Assembly: GCF_042646205.1 (NCBI RefSeq)
Contig: NZ_JBHRTF010000016.1
Location: 62,001 to 126,000, forward strand
Direction of reading: 5' to 3'
DNA: 64,000 nucleotides
Origin: Cellvibrio fontiphilus_A
GTDB lineage: Bacteria > Pseudomonadota > Gammaproteobacteria > Pseudomonadales > Cellvibrionaceae
This document shows, one piece after another, positions 44,366-51,987 of this stretch; position 1 is the first letter of the stretch, and every line of letters begins with the position of its first letter. The notes beneath the pieces were generated by a model. That model ran no database searches. It was not told the origin of the DNA and worked only from the letters and a program-made list of their open reading frames with translations. A program made the position numbers and the translations under genes.

Positions 44366-45802
44366 ATGTTAAGACGTACCAAAATCGTAAGTACTCTTGG
44401 TCCGGCATCTGAGTCGCCAGAAGTACTTGAGAAGCTTATTCTGGCGGGCGTAAACGTAGTTCGTTTGAATTTCTCGCACGGTTCACCGGAAGATCACAAG
44501 CGTCGCGCCGAAACCGTGCGCGCTTTGGCGGCCAAACACAACCGTTTTGTAGCGGTATTGGGTGACCTGCAAGGCCCCAAAATTCGCGTTGCACGTTTCG
44601 CCGAAGGTAAGATTTACCTGAAAGTAGGTGACAAGTTTGTGCTGGATGCCAGCCTTGAGCGAGACGTCGGCAATCAGGATCAAGTGGGCATCGACTACAA
44701 AGAACTCCCCAATGACTGCAAGCCTGGCGATGTGTTGTTGCTGGATGATGGTCGCGTAGTTTTGCAAGTGGACAAGATTGACGGTCCGCGCATTTATACC
44801 ACCACCAAAGTGGCTGGCCCTTTGTCAAACAACAAGGGTATTAACCGCCAGGGCGGGGGGTTAACTGCGCCGGCGTTGACTGATAAAGATATAGCAGACA
44901 TCAAAACTGCAGCTGAAATCGACGTGGATTATCTTGCCGTTTCTTTTCCTCGCTCCGCAGAAGATATGAACTACGCGCGCAAGCTGATGCTGGAAGCGGG
45001 CGGTCGAGCAGGGCTTGTTTCCAAGGTAGAGCGCGCTGAAGCTGTTGCCGACGATGAAACCTTGGATGACATCATTCGTGCTAGCGATGCTGTTATGGTG
45101 GCTCGTGGTGATCTGGGTGTAGAGATCGGGGATGCTGCTCTGATTGGCGTGCAAAAGCGCATTATTGCGCGTTCACGTGCGCTTAACAAAGTTGTCATCA
45201 CCGCCACCCAGATGATGGAATCGATGATCAATAGCCCACTTCCTACCCGTGCTGAAGTGTTCGACGTTGCTAACGCCGTACTTGATGGCACCGATGCTGT
45301 AATGCTTTCTGCAGAGACTGCTGCTGGTAATTTCCCTGTGGAAACAGTAGAGGCAATGGTGCGTATCATCCTGGGTGCTGAAAAGCATCCTACGGCGAGT
45401 TTCGATAACTATCGTATGGATCAAGCTTTCACCACGGTTGATGAATCGATTGCCCTTGCTTCCATGTTTACCGCCAACCACCTGGATGGCGTCAAAGCGA
45501 TTATTTCCTTCACTGAATCAGGTAGTACACCACGCTTGATGTCTCGTGTGGGTTCACAATTGCCAATATTTGCGTTCTCGCGTCATGTTGGTACTCAACG
45601 CAAAATGGCTTTGTACCGTGGTGTCCAGCCAATTGCTTTTGATACTGACAGTACGCCTTGTGCCGCGGATTTTACCCGCGCTATAAATTTGCTCAAGGCG
45701 CAGGGCGGTTTATCCGCAGGAGATCTTGTGATTGTTTCCAGTGGTGACACTAATTTGTTAGGTGGCACTAACACCATGAAGATCCTGCGTGTAGAGGATT
45801 AA
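44366..45802 (+). CDS. pykA: pyruvate kinase (PykA type)
   Basis: Makes pyruvate and ATP from phosphoenolpyruvate. 478 residues (E. coli PykA 480, aligned throughout). LRRTKIVSTLGPAS, VRLNFSHGSPEDHKRRAETVR, the barrel signature with catalytic Lys near SKVERAEAV, MVARGDLGVEIGD, TATQMMESMI and LSAETAAGNFPVE are present. The C-terminal allosteric domain ends SGDTNLLGGTNTMKI. It is co-transcribed with gap (11-nt gap) and ends at a strong terminator. Confidence 0.97.
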   Translation: MLRRTKIVSTLGPASESPEVLEKLILAGVNVVRLNFSHGSPEDHKRRAETVRALAAKHNRFVAVLGDLQGPKIRVARFAEGKIYLKVGDKFVLDASLERDVGNQDQVGIDYKELPNDCKPGDVLLLDDGRVVLQVDKIDGPRIYTTTKVAGPLSNNKGINRQGGGLTAPALTDKDIADIKTAAEIDVDYLAVSFPRSAEDMNYARKLMLEAGGRAGLVSKVERAEAVADDETLDDIIRASDAVMVARGDLGVEIGDAALIGVQKRIIARSRALNKVVITATQMMESMINSPLPTRAEVFDVANAVLDGTDAVMLSAETAAGNFPVETVEAMVRIILGAEKHPTASFDNYRMDQAFTTVDESIALASMFTANHLDGVKAIISFTESGSTPRLMSRVGSQLPIFAFSRHVGTQRKMALYRGVQPIAFDTDSTPCAADFTRAINLLKAQGGLSAGDLVIVSSGDTNLLGGTNTMKILRVED

Positions 45803-45814
45803 CTTTTTGGTGCT

Positions 45815-45847
45815 CAAAAAAACGGCAGCTCGGCTGCCGTTTTTTTT
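45815..45847 (+). terminator. Rho-independent terminator of gap-pykA
   Basis: AACGGCAGC (45821-45829) pairs with GCTGCCGTT (45833-45841) around TCG, with an A tract before and a long T run after. It may act in both directions. Confidence 0.92.
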
Positions 45848-45879
45848 GCCCACAATTTATTGCAGGGGGAGTAAAGACT

Positions 45880-46692
45880 ATGCTGCGTTTTGGACTCTGT
45901 TTTTATTTGCTTTTTCTGGTTGCTTCACCTGCTGTAGCACTGGAGTTGCGTGGCAATTGGCAGCAGGGTGGGGTGATTATCGGCAAGCTGGCTGAGGGCC
46001 AGCAGATCGAGTATCGCGGTAAAAGATTACAGCTTTCTCCCCAAAATGAATTTGTGATTGGCTTGGGGCGTGATGCTGCCAAAGAGGTGACCTTAACGGT
46101 ATTGGATCAGCAGGGCAAACGGATCGATTACAAATATCAAGTCAAGCAACGACAATATAATATCCAGAGAGTAACCGGTGTGCCGCAGCAAACTGTGGAG
46201 CCAGATCCAGATCAAGTAGAGCGAGCCAAGCAGGAAGCTAAAATGGCTGCCGATGCGCGTAAGGGCGATCTGCCATTGCCTTTTTTTGCGCAGAAGTTTG
46301 TCTGGCCACTCACTGGGCGTATTACTGGTGTATATGGCAGCCAAAGATTCTACAACGGAGTTCCAAATTCACCGCATTACGGTGTGGATATTGCGCGCCC
46401 GGTTGGTACGCTGGTGAAGGCGCCGGCGGGTGGGCTTGTGACCTTGGTGCATAAAGATATGTTTTTTTCAGGCGGCACCTTGATTATCGATCACGGCCAT
46501 GGGCTTTCTTCAACTTTTATTCATCTCAGTGAAATTCTTGTAAAAGAGGGAGACGAAATAGTTCAAGGGCAGATCATCGCTAAAGTGGGTCAAACCGGCC
46601 GTGCAACTGGCCCGCATTTGGATTGGAGGATGAACTGGTTTGAAGAGCGAATTGATCCGCAGTTATTGGTTGGCGCCATGTCTTCCGAGTGA
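45880..46692 (+). CDS. exported M23 (LytM-type) peptidase
   Basis: A 270-residue periplasmic protein: a signal peptide (MLRFGLCFYLLFLVASPAVA), a beta-rich domain, a charged linker (~105-130) and a C-terminal LytM domain. The zinc motif HxxxD is His166-Asp170 (SPHYGVD), and catalytic His215 is in STFIHLSE. The last motif reads GPHLDWR: His246 is present, but the usual third zinc ligand of the HxH pair is Asp248. This variant occurs in relatives, so activity remains possible, but a peptidoglycan-binding or amidase-activating role is also open. It sits alone between pykA and the Trm112-like gene. Confidence 0.88.
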   Translation: MLRFGLCFYLLFLVASPAVALELRGNWQQGGVIIGKLAEGQQIEYRGKRLQLSPQNEFVIGLGRDAAKEVTLTVLDQQGKRIDYKYQVKQRQYNIQRVTGVPQQTVEPDPDQVERAKQEAKMAADARKGDLPLPFFAQKFVWPLTGRITGVYGSQRFYNGVPNSPHYGVDIARPVGTLVKAPAGGLVTLVHKDMFFSGGTLIIDHGHGLSSTFIHLSEILVKEGDEIVQGQIIAKVGQTGRATGPHLDWRMNWFEERIDPQLLVGAMSSE

Positions 46693-46804
46693 CTGTGTCG
46701 TTGCAGCTTGAATGTCTAATTGTCGCAATAGCCGGAGGCTCTAGAGACAGGCCAGCAACAGGCAGTGTAAGATACTGCCCCCGAATGCCCATCGCGACCT
46801 TGAG

Positions 46805-47002
46805 ATGATGATAGATAAAAAGTTACTGAGTATTTTGGTTTGTCCGGTCAGCAAAAGCGAGCTTGAGTACAAACCAGAGCGGCAAGAGCTCATCAGCTGG
46901 CAGAGTGGTCTGGCTTACCCAATTCGTGACGGTATTCCCGTGATGCTAGAGCATGAAGCGCGCAAATTGAGTGCAGAAGAAATCGAACAACATCAGGCCT
47001 GA
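46805..47002 (+). CDS. Trm112/YcaR-like small protein
   Basis: A 65-residue protein of the UPF0434/Trm112 family: LLSILVCPVSKSELEYKPERQELISWQSGLAYPIRDGIPVMLEHEARKLS. Trm112-like proteins act as small partners of methyltransferases in eukaryotes and archaea; the bacterial role is not settled. Only one Cys remains, so it does not bind zinc as the eukaryotic members do. The start may be 46805 or the next codon 46808 (tandem ATG). In many gammaproteobacteria it lies near kdsB/lpxK; here it precedes alaS by 39 nt. Confidence 0.85.
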   Translation: MMIDKKLLSILVCPVSKSELEYKPERQELISWQSGLAYPIRDGIPVMLEHEARKLSAEEIEQHQA

Positions 47003-47041
47003 TGGCACTGATCGCTTATATAGACATTTATTGGAATCGTT

Positions 47042-49669
47042 ATGAAAAGCGCTGAAATTCGCAACGCATTTTTAAAATACTTTGAAACTAAAGGGCACAC
47101 TATTGTCGCCAGTAGTTCATTGGTGCCAGCTAATGACCCCACCCTTTTGTTTACCAATGCGGGTATGAATCAGTTCAAAGATGTGTTCCTGGGTGGTGAT
47201 AAGCGTCCCTATACCCGCGCTACCAGCTCCCAGCGCTGCGTGCGTGCAGGCGGTAAACATAACGATTTGGAAAATGTAGGTTACACCGCTCGTCATCACA
47301 CCTTCTTTGAGATGCTTGGTAATTTCAGCTTTGGCGATTACTTCAAGAGGGACGCTATTACTTATGCATGGGAGTTTTTGACATCCAAAGACTGGTTGAA
47401 TATTCCTGCAGAAAAGCTTTGGGTGACTGTTTACGCCTCTGATGATGAAGCTTACGACATCTGGAATAAAGAAGTGGGCATCCCAGCAGAGCGTCTGATT
47501 CGTATAGGCGACAACAAGGGGGCTCCTTACGCATCAGATAATTTCTGGGCGATGGGTGATACTGGCCCCTGCGGGCCTTGCACTGAAATATTCTACGATC
47601 ATGGAGCTGATATTTGGGGTGGGCCTCCTGGCTCACCGGAAGAGGATGGTGATCGCTACATCGAGATCTGGAATAACGTATTCATGCAATTTAATCGTAC
47701 CGCCGATGGTGTTCTGCACCCATTGCCTGCGCCCTCTGTAGATACGGGTATGGGCTTGGAGCGCATCTCAGCGGTGATGCAGCATGTCCATTCCAATTAT
47801 GAAATTGATTTATTCCAGCATTTATTAGCGGCCGCAGCCAAGGCAACTGGCAATCACGACATGGAGAATAAATCCTTGCGTGTTATCGCCGACCATATTC
47901 GTTCTTGCGCATTTCTGATCAGTGACGGTGTTACGCCCTCTAATGAGGGGCGTGGATACGTATTGCGCCGTATTATTCGTCGCGCTATTCGTCACGGTCA
48001 TCAGCTTGGGCAAAAACAACCTTTTTTCCACAAGCTAGCAAAGGCTTTGGCTGAGGTAATGGGGGATGCATACCCTGAGTTGAACAAAAATCAGACTCAG
48101 ATAGAGCGAGTCCTGCTACAGGAAGAAGAGCAGTTTGAAAAAACGCTCGATAAGGGAATGGCGGTTTTGGAGGATGCTTTTAGCCAATTATCCGGTTCTA
48201 TTGTGCCCGGCAAAGTTGTGTTCACCCTTTACGATACCTACGGTTTTCCGGTTGATCTCACCGCCGATATAGCGCGTGAGCGTGGATTGAGTATCGACCA
48301 AGAGGGTTACGAGGCGGCTATGGCTGAACAGCGCGCGCGTGCGCGTGCTGCTGGCACATTTAAGGTGGATTACAGTGCTGCCGGTCTTGATTTGCCAGCA
48401 ACAGAATTTCTCGGCTACAGCAGTTTGGTGGAGCAGGGTAATGTGCTTGCTCTATTACAAGATGGTAAAAAAGTTGACCGATTGGTTGAGGGGCAAGATG
48501 GAGTTGTGCTTCTAGATAAAACCCCTTTCTATGCGGAGTCCGGTGGTCAAGCTGGCGACTGCGGTTATTTGGAGTTGGGGGGCAATCGCGTGGAGGTGCG
48601 TGATTGCCAGAAACAGGGCTCCTCGCACTTGCATTTGGTTCGTGTGCTGCAGGGTGCTATCTCCGTGGGTGACTTGGTTGCTGCTAGGGTAGATGCAGGT
48701 GTGCGACAGGCTACTGCTTTAAATCACTCCGCAACCCATCTACTGCATGCCGCATTACGTAAGGTATTAGGTGAGCACGTTACCCAGAAGGGCTCTCTGG
48801 TAGATTCCGAGCGTTTACGTTTTGATTTCTCGCACTTCGAAGCCGTATCTGCGGAACAGTTAAAAACCATTGAAAATCTCGTCAATGATCAAATCCGTGT
48901 TAATTCAGCCGTAGCTACCGAGCTTTGCGATATGGATGCTGCCAAAGCCAAAGGGGCGATGGCGTTATTTGGCGAGAAATATGGCGATACAGTGCGGGTA
49001 TTGACCATGGGTGACGGTTTCTCAGTTGAGCTTTGTGGCGGAACCCATGTCAGTCGTACTGGCGATATAGGCTTATTGCGCATCACCAGTGAATCAGGTG
49101 TTGCGGCGGGTGTTCGACGGATTGAAGCGATCACCGGAGCCAAGGCGTTAGAGCTATTTGACCATGTTGAATCACTCGTGGATGCCGCAGGGCGTAGCTT
49201 GAAAGCAAACCGTGATTCACTGATCGAAAAGCTGGAGGCTTTGGTTGCCCAGAATCGCAAACTGGAAAAAGATCTGGCCAGCCTGAAAACCAAGCTGGCC
49301 ACCGCCGGAAGCGGCGATCTTTTGTCCAATGCGGTTGAAGTAGCGGGTGTCAAAGTGCTGGTACTGAACCTTGAAGGTGCGGATGCAAAGTCTCTGCGTG
49401 ATTCGGCGGACCAGTTTAAAAACAAGTTGGGTTCTGCAGTAGTCTTGCTTGCTGCTGTTGAAGATGGCAAAGCATCTCTCATCGCAAGTGTAACTCAGGA
49501 TATCACCTCTAAAATCAAGGCTGGCGAATTGGTTGCTTATGTTGCTGCCCAAATCGGCGGCAAAGGCGGTGGTCGTCCTGACATGGCGCAAGGTGGCGGG
49601 ACTGAATTGGCTACCCTTGATGCAGCACTTGCATCGGTGGTGCCATGGGTTAGCAATTTTCTGAAATAG
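47042..49669 (+). CDS. alaS: alanyl-tRNA synthetase
   Basis: Class II synthetase, 875 residues (E. coli 876). The catalytic domain starts RNAFLKYFETKGHTIVASSSLVPANDPTLLFTNAGMNQFKDVFLG (motif 1 region), with GDTGPCGPCTEIFYDHG and DTGMGLERISAVMQ. The editing domain has HSATHLLHAALRKVLGEHVTQKGS and later CGGTHV, together giving the zinc ligands. The C-Ala region follows a coiled coil at about 720-760 and ends KGGGRPDMAQGGG. Followed by a terminator (49689-49709). Confidence 0.98.
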   Translation: MKSAEIRNAFLKYFETKGHTIVASSSLVPANDPTLLFTNAGMNQFKDVFLGGDKRPYTRATSSQRCVRAGGKHNDLENVGYTARHHTFFEMLGNFSFGDYFKRDAITYAWEFLTSKDWLNIPAEKLWVTVYASDDEAYDIWNKEVGIPAERLIRIGDNKGAPYASDNFWAMGDTGPCGPCTEIFYDHGADIWGGPPGSPEEDGDRYIEIWNNVFMQFNRTADGVLHPLPAPSVDTGMGLERISAVMQHVHSNYEIDLFQHLLAAAAKATGNHDMENKSLRVIADHIRSCAFLISDGVTPSNEGRGYVLRRIIRRAIRHGHQLGQKQPFFHKLAKALAEVMGDAYPELNKNQTQIERVLLQEEEQFEKTLDKGMAVLEDAFSQLSGSIVPGKVVFTLYDTYGFPVDLTADIARERGLSIDQEGYEAAMAEQRARARAAGTFKVDYSAAGLDLPATEFLGYSSLVEQGNVLALLQDGKKVDRLVEGQDGVVLLDKTPFYAESGGQAGDCGYLELGGNRVEVRDCQKQGSSHLHLVRVLQGAISVGDLVAARVDAGVRQATALNHSATHLLHAALRKVLGEHVTQKGSLVDSERLRFDFSHFEAVSAEQLKTIENLVNDQIRVNSAVATELCDMDAAKAKGAMALFGEKYGDTVRVLTMGDGFSVELCGGTHVSRTGDIGLLRITSESGVAAGVRRIEAITGAKALELFDHVESLVDAAGRSLKANRDSLIEKLEALVAQNRKLEKDLASLKTKLATAGSGDLLSNAVEVAGVKVLVLNLEGADAKSLRDSADQFKNKLGSAVVLLAAVEDGKASLIASVTQDITSKIKAGELVAYVAAQIGGKGGGRPDMAQGGGTELATLDAALASVVPWVSNFLK

Positions 49670-49688
49670 AGGTAAATTGAGGCGATTC

Positions 49689-49709
49689 AAACGGGATTAA
49701 TCCGTTTTT
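49689..49709 (+). terminator. probable terminator of alaS
   Basis: AAACGG (49689-49694) pairs with CCGTTT (49702-49707) around a 7-nt loop, followed within the run by TTTTT. Short stem, so moderate strength. Confidence 0.6.
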
Positions 49710-49819
49710 GTCGCCCATTTGGGTTAACTTTTGTCGCAATCTGGTGTTTAATTGGCGCCTTTTTCGTGATCTAGTTAGTAAATAATCGCAATCGTCAATT
49801 GATAGAAGGATTGGCTGTA

Positions 49820-51067
49820 ATGAGCTTATTGGTTCAGAAATACGGTGGCACCTCCGTCGGTTCCATTGAGCGTATTGAGCAAGTTGCTGATAAGGTAGCT
49901 GGGTTTCGTGCGCAAGGGCACGATATGGTGGTAGTGCTGTCCGCTATGAGTGGAGAAACCAATCGTTTGATTGGTTTGGCCCAGCAGGTGCAGGAAACTC
50001 CGGATCCACGCGAGCTGGATGTTTTGGTTTCTACCGGTGAACAAGTAACCATTGCTCTGTTGTGTATGGCATTAAAAAAACGTGGTGTTGATGCTCGTTC
50101 CTACACAGGTTCACAGGTTCGTATTTTAACGGACAGTTCTTTTACAAAAGCGCGTATTCAGTCGATTGATGAAGAGAATATGCGTGCTGATCTCAAAGCT
50201 GGCCGCGTTGTCGTGGTTGCCGGTTTCCAGGGTGTCGATGAGCAGGGCAACATCACCACTCTTGGTCGTGGCGGCTCAGATACAACGGGTGTTGCACTTG
50301 CTGCTGCGCTAAGTGCTGACGAATGCCAGATCTATACGGATGTGGATGGCGTATACACTACCGATCCTCGCGTGTGTGAGCGCGCGCGTCGCTTGGAAAA
50401 AATTACCTTTGAAGAAATGCTTGAAATGGCGAGTCAGGGCTCCAAAGTACTGCAAATTCGCTCCGTAGAGTTTGCTGGAAAATACAAAGTACCGTTGCGC
50501 GTATTACACAGTTTCAAAGAAGGCCCTGGAACCCTGATTACCCTCGACGAGGAAGACTCAACTATGGAACAACCAATTGTTTCCGGTATTGCATTTAACC
50601 GTGATGAAGCCAAAGTAACCGTAGCTGGCGTACCAGATACTCCCGGCGTAGCAGCAAAAATTCTTGCACCAATCGGTGCGGCAAATATTGAAGTTGATGT
50701 TATTGTGCAGAATGTGTCTGCTGATGGCACCACTGACTTGACTTTCACTGTACACAAGAACGACATGAACAAAGCGGTGTCAGTGTTAGAGGCAGTTGCA
50801 AAAGACATAGGCGCCCGTGAAGTTCGTAGTGACGACAAGGTTGCTAAAGTTTCTATCGTAGGTGTTGGTATGCGTTCACATGCTGGTGTCGCATCGCGTA
50901 TGTTTACTGCCCTTGCAGAGGATCGTATCAATATCCAAATGATCACCACATCTGAAATTAAAATCTCGGTGATCATTGATGAGCGTTACTTGGAGTTGGC
51001 TGTGCGTAGTCTGCACACCGCTTTTGGTTTGGATGCCGAACCGTCAGAAAGCCGCGTAAGGGGCTAA
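49820..51067 (+). CDS. lysC: aspartate kinase with two ACT domains
   Basis: Monofunctional aspartokinase, first step to lysine, threonine, methionine and diaminopimelate. The ATG at 49820 follows GAAGGA and begins MSLLVQKYGGTSVGS, as in Pseudomonas; the frame from 49799 adds seven residues. 415 residues: kinase domain to ~245 (KYGGTSVGS, TLGRGGSDTTGVALAAAL, TDVDGVYTTDPR), then ACT domains (~265-335 and ~345-405) with VPDTPGVAAKI and GVGMRSHAGVASRMF for feedback by lysine and threonine. Residue 249 is an in-frame ATG (50564) with GAGGAA upstream, a possible start for a separate beta subunit as in Bacillus, Corynebacterium and Pseudomonas. Confidence 0.95.
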   Translation: MSLLVQKYGGTSVGSIERIEQVADKVAGFRAQGHDMVVVLSAMSGETNRLIGLAQQVQETPDPRELDVLVSTGEQVTIALLCMALKKRGVDARSYTGSQVRILTDSSFTKARIQSIDEENMRADLKAGRVVVVAGFQGVDEQGNITTLGRGGSDTTGVALAAALSADECQIYTDVDGVYTTDPRVCERARRLEKITFEEMLEMASQGSKVLQIRSVEFAGKYKVPLRVLHSFKEGPGTLITLDEEDSTMEQPIVSGIAFNRDEAKVTVAGVPDTPGVAAKILAPIGAANIEVDVIVQNVSADGTTDLTFTVHKNDMNKAVSVLEAVAKDIGAREVRSDDKVAKVSIVGVGMRSHAGVASRMFTALAEDRINIQMITTSEIKISVIIDERYLELAVRSLHTAFGLDAEPSESRVRG

Positions 51068-51261
51068 GCTTTCTAGAATAACGGTTTAGTTAAGGTGTAT
51101 GAGTTATTTTGTCTGTGATAGCTGCAGGCGGAAAAATGTTAGGGTTTTCTTCCCTTTCGCGAAAAGTAGTCAATACTTAATTCCAGGCACTTGGTTGTCA
51201 GGACGCGATAGGGGGTGTTCGGAGGCCGGTGGTGGCAAGGGGTGTCTAAGTCGGGCTCTTA

Positions 51262-51278
51262 CAGGATGAGTGAAGGAG
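51262..51278 (+). promoter_or_regulatory. CsrA-type motif overlapping the csrA ribosome-site region
   Basis: CAGGATG at 51262-51268, identical to the repeated CsrA-binding motif of CsrB, lies just before the Shine-Dalgarno AAGGAG (51273-51278), itself a GGA. The arrangement suggests that CsrA represses its own translation, as in E. coli. Further GGA triplets lie upstream in the 218-nt leader (around 51199 and 51221). Confidence 0.45.
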
Positions 51279-51285
51279 ATTAAAA

Positions 51286-51477
51286 ATGTTAATTCTGACT
51301 CGCCGTATTGGCGAAACCTTGATGGTAGGTGACGAAGTTACTGTTACTGTTTTGGGTGTGAAAGGCAACCAAGTTCGTATTGGTGTCAATGCGCCTAAAG
51401 ATATCGCAGTTCATCGCGAAGAAATTTACCAGCGTATTCAGCGTGAAAAGCAAAATCAGGAAGAGCAAGACAATTAA
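51286..51477 (+). CDS. csrA: carbon storage regulator CsrA/RsmA
   Basis: A 63-residue RNA-binding dimer that blocks or stabilises target mRNAs at GGA motifs. MLILTRRIGETLMVGDEVTVTVLGVKGNQVRIGVNAPKDIAVHREEIYQRIQ is essentially the E. coli/Pseudomonas sequence, including Arg44 in the VHREE region needed for RNA contact. The alaS-lysC-csrA-tRNA-Ser order resembles the alaS-csrA-serV order of E. coli. It ends at a hairpin (51508-51534). It controls carbon flux, motility and biofilm in relatives. Confidence 0.98.
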   Translation: MLILTRRIGETLMVGDEVTVTVLGVKGNQVRIGVNAPKDIAVHREEIYQRIQREKQNQEEQDN

Positions 51478-51507
51478 TTGTTTTACGCTTTATTGTTTTT
51501 CAATTGC

Positions 51508-51546
51508 GCGGCGATATGAGAAATCATTCGCCGCGTAGCTGTTTTT
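51508..51546 (+). terminator. terminator of csrA
   Basis: GCGGCGA (51508-51514) pairs with TCGCCGC (51528-51534) over a 13-nt loop; GTTTTT follows seven bases later. The loop and distance make it imperfect. Confidence 0.6.
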
Positions 51547-51636
51547 GGAGTCTGGTTTTTTATTGAGCAAAAAGTTCAGGCATTGGCAAGAAGTTTTAAT
51601 TTTTTTGTTTTTGTGTCCTAATTTCTTTCTCAAGAC

Positions 51637-51664
51637 TTTGATTTTTAGAGAATTATGGTATTAT
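51637..51664 (+). promoter_or_regulatory. promoter of tRNA-Ser
   Basis: TTTGAT at 51637-51642, a 16-nt spacer and TATTAT at 51659-51664, followed by the GC-rich discriminator GCCGC typical of stringently controlled stable-RNA promoters. Confidence 0.6.
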
Positions 51665-51707
51665 GCCGCACCTACTGAGGCAGAGCTAGATTTGCTGAGG
51701 TGGACGT

Positions 51708-51798
51708 GGAGAAGTGGCCGAGTGGCCGAAGGCACTCCCCTGCTAAGGGAGCATACCTCAAAAGGGTATCGGGGGTTCGACTCCCCCCTTCTCCGCCA
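51708..51798 (+). tRNA. tRNA-Ser (anticodon GCU)
   Basis: A 91-nt class II tRNA. The acceptor GGAGAAG pairs with CTTCTCC, then G and an encoded CCA. The anticodon arm is CTCCC-CTGCTAA-GGGAG, giving anticodon GCU for AGC/AGU codons. A long variable arm (TACC..GGGTA) and the T arm with GGTTCGACTC are present. An open frame across it is a shadow. It lies after csrA, as serine tRNA genes do in E. coli. Confidence 0.98.
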
Positions 51799-51806
51799 TT
51801 GAATTC

Positions 51807-51839
51807 AAAAATCCCAATCTTACGATTGGGATTTTTTTT
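51807..51839 (+). terminator. terminator of tRNA-Ser
   Basis: AATCCCAATC and GATTGGGATT pair around TTAC, followed by a long T run. Confidence 0.9.
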
Positions 51840-51931
51840 GCCTGTCAATTTTAATGATTATTTAATGGTGCAAACCTTTCATCTTTTGTTGTGTGTGTTG
51901 CCTGCACCTACGATCTTATGATTGAGCCAAT

Positions 51932-51965
51932 AAAAAAACCGATGACGCGAGTCATCGGTTTTTTT
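51932..51965. terminator. terminator at the 3' end of valS
   Basis: AACCGATGAC (51937-51946) and GTCATCGGTT (51951-51960) around GCGA, with A and T runs on each side. It mainly serves valS on the minus strand but is symmetrical. Confidence 0.9.
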
Positions 51966-51987
51966 GATATTGCGATATACCTAGTTG

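Noticed and set aside
51545..51802. 85-residue open frame across the serine tRNA
   Set aside because: It translates the tRNA and its leader; the DNA is a complete tRNA-Ser.
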